Of a DNA stretch of 64,000 nucleotides, positions 34,355 to 44,392 are shown piece after piece. Source of the stretch: Cutaneotrichosporon cavernicola (Eukaryota > Basidiomycota > Tremellomycetes > Trichosporonales > Trichosporonaceae). Location of the stretch: positions 2,790,001 through 2,854,000 of the forward strand of contig NC_083393.1 of NCBI RefSeq assembly GCF_030864355.1. The letters run 5' to 3'. A program made the translations under genes and the position numbers. The notes under the pieces are model-generated. The model made no database searches. It had not been told where the DNA came from and was given only the letters and a program-made list of their open reading frames with translations. The first letter of the stretch is position 1, and every line of letters begins with the position of its first letter.

Positions 34355-35430
34355 TTGGAACCCATTGGATCAGATTCTCGGCGTCTTCCTCTCGGGGCGA
34401 TGTTCCTCACTGGTCTCCTACTCAAAGCCGTTTTCCCTCCTGCGGCGCGATCGAAGACGTTGCCAGACGCACCCTCATCCGTCAAAACAAGCCATGGACT
34501 GGCGCGTTTGGCGGGTCGACCTTGGCAACTTCGACCTCGACAAGACACGTACTGTACCCGCAAACGGTTTGCACACCGCTGGCACGGCCCCTTTACCATC
34601 AAAGCCGCCATCGCACCAAATGCTTATTCCCTTGAATTACCAGAATTCTTATCCCGTAAGAGTACCAACCAGTTCAACGTCTCGCAATTACGCAAATATG
34701 TCGGACGCCACCACAATGAACCCCCACCACATCGCTTCGTTAAGGTCCTCGAATACGTACGGGATCTCAAGTTTACCCAGCCTCATCGTTACAAGGTCCG
34801 AATCTACGACCCGAATACGAGCATTTTCTACAACAAGATAGTGAACGCACTCGAGTTAATAGACAGCATCGACTTACTGGACGATTACTACGTGTCTAAC
34901 CCATCACACTACGTACCTCACTCCTCTGTCAACCCAACGCCGCATCCTGAGCACCCACGTTCCTCCGCCGGAGCATCTCCGGGCACCTTCGACTCCCCAC
35001 CGCTATCCACAGTTCTTGGTGAGGACACGAAAGTGTTAACCCAGCCTTACCCGTTTACATTGAAACCGATGCTTCAGCATATTTAGGCGCATCCCTAACT
35101 CAACCCTCTGGATCAAAAGGCCAACGGCAACCAGTAGCCTTCCACTCGCGTAAATGTAATCAACACGAACGACGTTACGCGATTCACGACAAGGAATTGC
35201 TGACTATTGTAGACCCTCTCGCCCACTTCCGCATCTACTGCCAAGGCCCAGGGCCCATTACCATCATCACAGACCAGGAGGCGCTTAAATACTGGACAGC
35301 AGGCCGTACCCTCAACGACGGACAAGCACGCCGGTGTATTCTACTAGCCGATTACGCCCATAGGAAGAACTCGGCTGTTGCACATTCCCGACTGCGGTCA
35401 CGGCCAGGGAGCCACTTGGTGGCACATTGA
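34355..35430 (+). mobile_element. Degenerate Ty3/gypsy-type retrotransposon fragments
   Basis: One frame (about 34,530-34,900) gives an integrase C-terminal segment: KRFAHRWHGPFTI and NAYSLELPEFL, then QFNVSQLRKYVG. A chromodomain-like stretch follows directly (VLEYVRDLKF, YKVRIYD and NALELIDSIDLLDDYY). A different frame (about 35,030-35,370) gives a retroviral-type RNase H: VYIETDASAYLGASL, PVAFHSRKCNQHERRYAIHDKELL, ITDQEALKYW and QARRCILLADY. In intact elements RNase H precedes integrase, so the two pieces are either from different copies or rearranged. No reverse transcriptase core, protease or long terminal repeat was recognised. The element looks dead and is a fungal transposon relic. 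Confidence 0.75.
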
Positions 35431-35849
35431 AGGTGTCGGAATTGGTGTCTGAGAGCGTTCTGAGAACAGCTCCTGTCCCGGCAGCTCTCTTCATCATGAG
35501 CCAACCGAGTACCGTAGGTATAGGTAAGTCGTGAGGTGAGTGGAAGACCAATCTGCGTAAGCGGGCTGGCACCTTTTCTTTCCACACATACGGACATCCC
35601 TCAGCTGCGGCGGCAGGGATCGTGGGTATGTGCGGTGATCAACTGGGTCGGTGAAGCCTCAGCGATGCGAACGGGGATCAGCAGGGGAACCGATAAGATG
35701 GCGACGAGGCTTGCGTGCGCGCTTACGACGGTTCGAAGGTCAGTGATGTGAGCCTCACCCGCGCCCCACAGTCCAGTATTAGTCACATGGGAAGTATGGT
35801 ACAGGTACAGATGTATGCTAGTGTCGATCGTGGTATGTCGTCTCTCCAC
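35431..35849. other. Intergenic
   Basis: Between the retroelement relic and the stop of the LRR gene. No gene is recognised. Confidence 0.4.
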
Positions 35850-37534
35850 CTACGTCCCCTTGGGGAGCATGGCGTCCGGATGCCCATTGGGACTGATGCC
35901 GCGCCGGCGACTCGGTGCGCGGCGGTACAGGCGATCCCAGTAACGCTGGTCCTCGAGCTCCCACCACTCGCAGCCCATCTCGCCGAGCCAAGCTTCGCGC
36001 ACTGCCTGTTCCCTGTAATTGCGTGCGTCACCGAACTGGACCGACTGCTGTGCGCGCTTCATGCGCGTAGCCATCTTGCTGAGGCTCGTGGTGTCCTTGG
36101 CGTGGCCGACGAGGCGTGCCCACTGGTCATCGGCGAGGGCGTCGGCATCCTGGCTCGAATGGCGGGCAATGACGAGCTGTACCTCAGGCGGTAGCTCGAG
36201 GAGTGGGAAGTGGGGTGGTGGGGCTGCGTCAGGCGCGACATCAGCAAGAACCCGCTGCGCCGTCTCGGTATCGGTCGGTGCGCGCGCGTTCACGATCATG
36301 CGGAGGGGCGCGATAGCGCGGCTCGCAGCACCACGCACGCGCCGCCCGAGCTCGGCGTTACGGCTCTGCAGCGTCGGCAGGCGGTTGTTGATCTGGTTGC
36401 TCATGGAGCGGGGGTCGTCAGGGTTCATCGCGACGTCGCTCTCCCACACCCCGTGTGTTTCGCGCCACACGTCCTCGTTCTCGCTGTCGCTTCCCGAGCT
36501 GGAGCGCGCAGGCACAGGATTGTTGGCGCTCAGGCCAATGCGGTAGACCGAGTAGTTTGCCGACTCGACGGCGTCGAGGATGGCTGTGACGCCCAGACGA
36601 CCCAGGGCGTTGGCGTTGAGTTCCAGCACGCCGAGTTTCTGGGAGCGCGGCGAGCGCAGGAACTCGACAATGGCTGGCACGCACGATGGCGGCAGGTCGC
36701 AGATGCTCAGATGCAGTTCGCGGAGATGGGGTGTGTTGAGCTGGGCGAAGAGTCTGTTCACCGCATCGGGGGAGAGGGGGTTGCTCGTGAGAGAGAGCTT
36801 GCGGAGGTTGGACGCGTTGATGCGCTCGACGACAGTGTCGGCAATAGCCTCGAGCTGGGTGGGGTCAGCCACTGACTTGCAGAATTGTTCCGGACGATAT
36901 GACGTCGCAGTTGTTGTGCGTCACCGTCATCGACACAGCGTACGCCTGCCACAAACAACCGAGACACACAGGAATAGCGACGCCCATACCCCCAAGAGCC
37001 CCCAGACCCTGGCATGCATAGGCCGCATGGGCCTCGTCAAGCTGGCAGTTCCCAGCCTCTCCCCAGCTCCAGCTCCAGCTCCCCAACAAGAGACACTCAC
37101 AGTAACCTCGTTGGCCTGCATGAACAGCGAGCGCATTGCCTGGTCCTTTGAGACGTAGTACATTGCGCTTGCGAATCCGTCGTCTCCAATCTCGTTGCGC
37201 GCGACATTGATCTCAGTCATGCCCCATAGCTCTGCGCCAGGAAGACTCGAGAAGCGCCTGCGTGCACTCGCGAGGCCATCAAACAGCGAGACGGCGCCCC
37301 TCGTGCCGATAGTGTTATGGCTCGCGTCGAGGCGGTGGATCTGGGCCGTGATCTGGAGGAGGATGCGGTGTGCTTGTTGTCAGCTAGAGTTATGCAGGCG
37401 AGGCAACCGAGACAACCGAAGGTCCAACTCAAGGCAATGTCCAAACCCTCAAACTCACCACCAGAGATGCCGTTGTAGTCCTCGTCCGAGACCGAGACCA
37501 TGTCGCTGCTGAGGGGGAAAGATTTGAACGTCAT
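35850..37534 (-). CDS. Leucine-rich-repeat (RNI-like) protein
   Basis: Exons on the minus strand are 37534..37459, 37372..37101 and 36875..35850, giving 457 residues. The N-terminal 200 residues form ribonuclease-inhibitor-type leucine-rich repeats: IHRLDASHNTIGTRGAVSLFDGL, EINVARNEIGDDGFASAM, LRKLSLTSNPLSPDAVNRLF, LRELHLSICDLP and LGVLELNANALGRLGVTAIL. The C-terminal half is Arg/Ala-rich and predicted helical, without repeats, and ends in a basic tail (RRAPSRRRGISPNG). RNI-type repeats mediate protein binding, for example in RanGAP, but the RanGAP catalytic Arg context is not evident. Its role is unknown. Both introns use an AAG rather than CAG/TAG 3' splice site, chosen because they are the only ones that preserve phase. 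Confidence 0.75.
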
Positions 37535-38431
37535 CGTGTCTGTTACGATGGGGAGATGACGGGATGTATTTGGGTGGGGTGTGGGGTGTGGGATGTGGGG
37601 TAGTGGTGGAGCGGAGTGGAGTGGCGCCGAAGCTCAGAAGGGCTGTATCCTAAGGATCATGTATTGGTCGACAAGATGATGGGACCAGATGGTGAGCTGT
37701 GAGCTGTGAGCTGTGAGCTGCAACAAGAAAGCAAGAAGGCAAGGTCGAGACGAGGTTTGAGGTTCCAAGAAGTCGCCGTTTATAAACCTACATATTCCTG
37801 TGACTGGAGAAAATGGCATTAGAGCAGCAGAGGGAAGGGAAGGGCACATCATGAATCACGTACAACAGTCGTCACCGGCAATCAAAAGGAATCAAAAGAT
37901 CGGGACGGAGCAAGCACGTGGTTTGACATCCGCTCGGGTCTAATACGGGTCTATTGTCCTTAGCCCCGACCATTTAGTATTAACTGGTAATCTCCATTAA
38001 CCCCTCGGCACTCCGCTCCACTTAGCTAATCGGTTGAATTGAAGCTCATCACTACTCGACAGATGGCGCAAACTGATCCATTGGGCTCTCGGAAATACAG
38101 TACCGCGCTTACCTTGCTACCCGTCAACCACTATCACCTGACCACCATCCATTCCAAAGCGACTCGGCCACTCGACAAACACACGTTCAGCCCTGGCCGC
38201 GTCTCTCGTCTCGTTCTACGTCCTCTCGCCCTCTGGCCCTCTCGCCCTCTCAGCCGCCAAACAATAGCGTGACGCGCTGTGCCCAACCCGTCGCCCTTGG
38301 CAGCTAGATTCGCTTCGTCTCACCCGATCACCCAGGCCGCACAGACGCACCCAAGCCCCTTGCTTTGCATTCCGAGCATCGTCTCAGGCGTGTCCACGCG
38401 CTCCCCATTAGCTCCATTAGCGAGTTTCAAG
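37535..38431. other. Divergent intergenic region
   Basis: About 900 bp shared by the LRR gene (-) and ALG14 (+). It contains four perfect copies of TGAGCTG at 37693-37720. The sequence just upstream of ALG14 is C/T-rich. An in-frame ATG at 38279 would add 51 residues to ALG14 but is judged part of the leader. Confidence 0.5.
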
Positions 38432-39432
38432 ATGCAGCCGCATATGCAGCAGCAGCGGCGCGAGGCCGTCACCCTCCCCGTGTGGATCCCCTTCGGCCTC
38501 CTCTTCCTCGTCATTCTCGGCGTCACATTGATCCTCCTCGACCCCATTGAGACGATTCGTGAGCTCACCCGTTTCCGAGAATGGAACTCGCGCGGACAGA
38601 TACTCCTCTTGGCCGCGATACTCTTCCCAGCCATTGCCGCTTCCCTGCTGCTAGTTAGGCGCGTTAACCTCGTTCGACCAGGAGCAAGCGCATGGTCGCC
38701 CCCGCCGAGGCGCAAGCTCGGCGAACGTGTCTCTCTCGGCGTGTTCATGGGCAGTGGGGGACATACTGCTGAGATGCGTCAACTGCTCAAGAGCGTCGAT
38801 AGGAGACGGTATAGCCCGCGAGTATACGTCTACTGCCATGGAGACGAGATGAGCCTGCGCGCTGTCGCCGAGATCGAGGGCATCAAGCAGAAGGACGAAC
38901 GAAGGGGAGGCGGGTACACTCTCGTCGCACTGCCGCGCGCCAGGAAAGTTGGAGAGGGGCGTATCTCAACCCTCTTCTCAGCAACCAAGACGGCACTCCA
39001 CGCCTTCTTCCACACCTTTATCCTGCCCCTCGCCGACGCGCCATTGCGTCCCTGGGTCGACGTACTCCTCGTAAACGGCCCCGGCACCGCCGTCGTCCTT
39101 GTGGCTGTCGCTTACATCCGCCGCGTATGTTTCTCACAACCTGCCCAGAGTTTTCCTGACATCAGATCGTCGGCTTGTCCCACACGCGCATCGTATACGT
39201 TGAGTCGTTTGCTCGTGTCAACTCTCTCTCGTTGTCAGGCAAGCTCCTGCGATACTTTGTCGACACGTTCGTCGTCCAGTGGCCTGACGCCGCTGGAGAT
39301 GAGCTTATGCCCATCGACGAAGACGCAATCGAGAAGCCCAAGGGCGTCAACGACGAGCCGACACAAGAAGAGCTCAAGCGAGCCTTGGACGAGAAGGAGA
39401 GCAGAACCGTGTACCGTGGGTGGCTCGTTTAG
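38432..39432 (+). CDS. ALG14: UDP-GlcNAc transferase membrane subunit Alg14
   Basis: Two exons (38432..39124 and 39166..39432) give 319 residues. Two hydrophobic segments lie at about residues 13-35 and 60-80; Alg14 homologues have an N-terminal anchor. The glycosyltransferase fold starts with VFMGSGGHTAEM and continues with VYCHGDEMSL, PRARKVGEG, NGPGTAVVLV, YVESFARVNSLSLSGKLL and FVVQWPDA, all signatures of Alg14. Alg14 recruits cytosolic Alg13 to the ER membrane; together they add the second GlcNAc to dolichol-PP-GlcNAc in N-glycan synthesis. The C-terminal part carries an acidic insert (IDEDAIEKPKGVNDEPTQEE) that is longer than in model yeasts. The start at 38432 was preferred over the upstream in-frame ATG because the membrane anchor follows it closely. 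Confidence 0.92.
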
Positions 39433-39541
39433 CCGCCAGCTGTGACGCCATATCGTTTGCTCTCGTGGACTGACATCTGCATTTTACATCATTTCTACTA
39501 TGCTCATGTATCGTCTCTATGCACAACTGTAATGATACACA

Positions 39542-42500
39542 TTAACGGCGGGCGAACCGCTGCTGCACCATCCTGAAGTGAGCTTGTAGCGCGCATTGCG
39601 ACGGTATCAATACCCACTGGTAACGCCTGACCATCTGCTTATCAGCTCCTTCGCAATGCGCACTCACGTCATTGTACTTGGCCCGCGCTCCTTCAATACG
39701 ACTGGCGATGCTCAGCCCCAGCTCGCACCAGCGCCGAGCGCCGTCGCTATCGCCATTGCAGTAGGTCAGCATTAGCGAACACCATCCTCACTTGAACTTG
39801 CTCATGCCGCTGGAATACGCGACACTCGCGAACCATCTGTACTCCTCGTCTGGGAAGACGTGGCGTGTGTCGCTACCCTGAACCTCGATGACTTGACACA
39901 GGTAGTGGTACGCTCTCTCCGTGTCTTCAGGCGTGCCGCGGTTCAGGAGAGTTACGACAAGGTGATGCGTCCAGCGAGCGAGCTTGAAACCCTCATCTTC
40001 CGATTCGGGCGAGAGCGTCTCGAGGAGGCGCTCGAGCATCTTGATCGACACTGAGAATCAGCGGCGGAAGCTGCTGGGCCTCACGACGTGTTGGGCATTG
40101 GGGATACTGCGCCTGGAGTCAGTTGTGTGACGATGCCAAACTGCGCACCAGCACCGTCACCACCGCTTCTAAGGTGCTGCTTCTTCCTCTCGCGCCATTG
40201 TTACTGATCGCGATCTAACGTCAGCAGGTTCTTGGCGTGAGACGCACCTCCATCACCTGTTCCAGTCGCTCCCAGTTGCCCTGCTCGCACAGAAGCTCAG
40301 ATTCCAGAATCGAAAGTGCGATTCCCATCTGTCCAATCTTCTCTCCCTTGTCGTCAACAGCATTCGCAGCTTCAATTGCCGTGCGGACTTGGAAAACGTA
40401 ATCGATGAGATCGCCCAGAAGACCCGCCAGCCATCAGTGGGGATAAACTGTCCACAAACCTTATCCTCGCCCTCGTTCATTCTCCGATACACCTCGACTA
40501 GAGTGTCAGCTGATCATCTGGATGCTGTTGGGCGCACCCTTGCCAGTGAAGCAAGCGAACATGGCAGTTGCGCGCTGAATGGGAAGCTCGACGTCTGCAT
40601 CGATCTCAGGCATTCCCTGCATGATATCCATGATCTGACCGTTAGTTTTGCGTAAAGCGGTACTTTCCTGGGACACGCTATCAAAGATATCGGCGGCGAG
40701 GCCAGGGCCCCAGGACATGGCAGCTTGAACCCCAGCATTGTATGCTAGCGTTAGCAAAAATCCTCCCCTGCTAACAAACCTGTCTTGTAAACCCAAGCAA
40801 TGGGCTTGGCATAGTCGGCCGCTTCACCTCTCTGGTGGAGCTCGTCAATGACTTTGTGACCTTCGTGTGAGAGCTGACACTGGCGCCACGAACACACCGA
40901 TCTGGAGGTGATAAGAGAACGTGTCGAGGAGGCTGCCGCGCTCGCTGGTGGTAAATGAATGCGCGGCATGTTCGCGCCTCACCTGTCGTCGGCCTTGTGA
41001 ATCTCTGCCAGATTCATTTCCATGAGACAGCGAATAAGGGTCAGCGCGTGAACGGCGACCGTCCCTGTCCCATCGCCGCGAGTCATAGCAGTCAGGAGAG
41101 CGTTGAGGGCTGCGGAGAGTGCAACTTTCATGCCCTTCTCTTGCGCTGCCTGGCTGAAACGTCAGATTTGGCAGTGTGGAGCAGCGTACCCCATCAGCAG
41201 AAGCTGCTTACCGTCCAGGTCTGGACAGTTCAGAATCTGCTCAATAGCAGTGGTTGCTACGGTTAGTGCCACAGCACAGCGTCAGACTCACCCGCGATCT
41301 CTCGGCTTGTGTTGATCGCGACGAGGAAGCTGAGGTACTGTGTCGAAGCCTCCCCGGCTGGACACTCTTGGAGCTGTTCCTTCGCCCGCTCTGCGTCACC
41401 GCCGTTGATATAGGCTAGGACTGCTTTGCTGACCGACGTCAAAACCAAGACGGTAAATGTGCTCACCGGCGGCACTTGCTGAAGTTCTCAATTCCCCCTG
41501 GCCTGAAGGCAGAGTGCGCTCCAAGGACAACTGCTGTTAAGCAAGGATGGAACCAAACCTGCGCCCACTCACACCACTGTGCCGCCTGCTTGAAGTTGGT
41601 CGCCTTGTACAGCGTCTCGCCTAGACTCCAAAGGATCTTCGAGGTCAACACGACGCGTCCTGCGTCACCAAACTTACCGTCTGGCAGGCAATGGCTTCGG
41701 TCCTGTCAGGGATGCCTAGTCCAGCGACTGCGAGCTCTGCAGGTCAGTTCTGGGTACCCTTGAGGCTCACTATCCAGTGCCTGCGCGGCCACGCGATGCG
41801 CAGCCTGGAAGTCCTCACTCAGCTTCCGACAGGAGAGTAGGATGCTGAGAAGAATCTCGGAGATAAAGCTAAATCCAGCGTGGTTGGACACAGATTGTGT
41901 TAGGAGCTGCTGACGTCCTAGGGATTGGAGGTCGTTGCTGGACGTTAGCTGATTCTGTGTTAAACCCTTCCTTGAGATGGAGGCGATTTCCGTGAGAACG
42001 CTGAGGTCAGCAGTTGCGTCCGCTTTCAAGTTACCCCTTGACACCATCCTCACTCCACTGGACGAGGCCGATGACGTCCTCAAGACCTTCGGTCAGCTGG
42101 ATATTGATGGTAGTGACACTTGCATTCACGGATGCTGCCCTCATTGGCCCCTTGACATTGAAGCATGTGGAGCTTGAGGATCTTGACCTCTTGCACACTC
42201 GCTGGGTCCTGAAGTCTAAACAAATGCCCACGATGGTGGCTTACCAAGGTGCTGGAAACAGCTCCCAGCTTCTCTAGAATGACACTCGCGCGCTCAAGGT
42301 TGTCAATGTTGCTCTTTGCCAGCTCCACACGGGCTGTGGCCTGTAAGCTTCAACCCCATCCTCGGAACACACCAGCAGAAAAAAGGAGCCCGACCTTCTA
42401 TTAGCCATAGTGAAGACCCAACTCACTTGGAGGTCCTGCAGTCCGGGAGTAACACCCTTAGCCTCCGCTTTGGCGACCAGTTCGAGCCCTTTCTGAAGCC

Positions 42501-43552
42501 AGTCCGATGGCTGAGCCTCAGGAGCATCACTCTCGCGCAGCCTGTTGCCGAATACCCAATATTGGTGAGCAACGATCTGAAGCTCGCCTATCAGCAACCG
42601 CTCCCTAGAGGGAAAATTCACACTCTCGGAGTCCATGTCATGGTTCACGACCAGCTCTGTGGTTAGACTTGCTACCTCGATACCGCACCGGCAGCTTTTT
42701 CGAGCATGATAAAGCCCAGCGAGTCGTTATTCTCCTCCATGGCCTTGGGTCAGAAGAGGATCTTCAGCTTAGTTCTCACCGCCTCGCATCGGGAGGCGTA
42801 GTAACCGAGTAGCGCTTGCAACCGCTCTTGAGTCTCAATCGAGTCGGGGGAAAGTGAAGCCTCCATGATTTTCTGCTCAAGCTGATGATCAGCCGCTGGA
42901 GCGTCCACTACTCGCCTTTGCAGCTGTGGCACAGAGGTTGTTGGCCTTAATCAAGTCTTTGGCCTCTAAAGGTCAGTGATAAAAGGAAGGGGCACTCGCC
43001 CAGGAGATCGGGTATGAGACTGGTGGCAAGGCTCAGGAGGCGAGTGAGGACTGCGGTGAGCGAAGAAACAGGTTGATATCATACATGGACCAACCACTGA
43101 CGAGTCCGTCGCCGCCTCGATGAACTTGAAAGCCGCATGTTTGACTCGCGGTTAGTCTCCCAGAGGCAGACAGCTTACCGTGAGCCAGCAGGAGAAGGTC
43201 ACTCGAGTCAGGTTCTGGGGTCATGCGGCCATGGGCGGCGAGGGCAAGGTTCCAGAGGTAGACGCCTGGATCAGCTTACGTGTGCACCTTCCTCACCTTC
43301 CTCGTCAAGCCAGTTGGAGCGCTTCTCCTCCTGGCTGCCCTCCCTGCGTTTACGTGAGCGCGGCGCGAGTCTGTCGAGTGCGGAGTGTAGGGCAACGATC
43401 GCCTCCGTGATCCGGGAGCGGTCTTCGGGTGACGTATGGCGGGAGGTGGGAAGAAGAGGCTTGGTCTTGATAAAAGCGTTGAGGGCCTCTAGACATGAGT
43501 GGGGATGATGGCTTACGCAGAACACACCCTTGACCGTTTGGAGGTTGCCCAT
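39542..43552 (-). CDS. ZIP4/SPO22-like meiotic recombination protein
   Basis: A minus-strand gene of many short exons (probably 15 or more) from ATG at 43552 to stop at 39542. The first exons splice as MGNLQTVKG, then EALNAFIKTKPLLP...SNWLDEEG, then VYLWNLALAAHGRM. The NWLD-x(3)-xLWNLA pattern fits the start of the SPO22/ZIP4 domain. Later pieces include ILWSLGETLYKATNFKQAAQWCEWA and, at the 3' end, RWCELGLSIASRI; these are TPR-like helical repeats. ZIP4 proteins promote crossover formation and synapsis in meiosis. I did not model all junctions, so the exact protein is uncertain. The last intron (39635-39667, 33 nt) has no in-frame stop, so it could be retained silently. Confidence 0.62.
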
Positions 43553-44392
43553 GGTTTGTGAGCGATGTAAGCGCTGTAGAGTGAGAATAGTGAGGGTCAA
43601 CGGTGATGGATCAGAGGAAGCAGGTGAGATAGAGGAATTATCAGATCGAGACCAAGGAAGGTACGAAGGAGATGTAGATGGTAGCGATACAAGGCGAGGA
43701 AGGTGATGCAACCTCGAAATTGGGCTTGGCCAAATGAAGTCTCTGTAACAATCTGGTGTACGTTGCTTTCACCACCATACACCGTGCCATTTAAGGTGCG
43801 GAATGCTCATGTCATGTGAACCCTATCGTCCCAGGTCCTGTGGGAATCTGCAGGGTGAGAGCGGGCGGGTCCTCAGCCGGCCCGGCGTACCTGGGTGGCA
43901 AATGAATTGGTGCTCGCGATAACAAGCTAACTCTCTGCGGTGTCAACCTTCTAACTTCAGAGCCGTCTACGCGCCGCGTCACTCTGATGCCGTAGTCTAC
44001 TGTTCTTCGGCTGCGCTACCAGTAGATCGTATCCTGATCCTAATGAAACAACTGATAGCGCTCCCAAGGCCAACTGTATGTGACGGAATCAGAACGGCCA
44101 TGTGCGCTGACGATACACTCATCTGACCGATCCCCCTCGTCTCGGGTTGCTCCCGTGCGCCTTGGAGTGTGCCGATTCGCAGACTGAACCCCGCCACCTT
44201 CATCGTCCACACTCATCCTCATCCTCCTCTCTCTTCCTTCTTCACTCTTCCTCATCCCATCTTCACACTTCTTCAACCCCCTTGCCTCTTCGTCTTATCA
44301 GTAGCTCTATAGCTCTGTAACCTCTCGCGCGGCGCGCGTTCGCTACCTTCCGCCGGGCCTCACCACCACCGGCTATCGTATTTGCCACCAGT
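43553..44392. other. Divergent intergenic region
   Basis: About 840 bp between the ZIP4-like gene (-) and the FHA gene (+). The part just before the FHA start (44215-44290) is strongly C/T-rich, like other promoters here. No gene is seen. Confidence 0.45.

Noticed and set aside
38279..38431. 51-residue N-terminal extension of ALG14
   Set aside because: It has no membrane or targeting character and is C/T-rich leader-like DNA; the ATG at 38432 directly precedes the membrane anchor.
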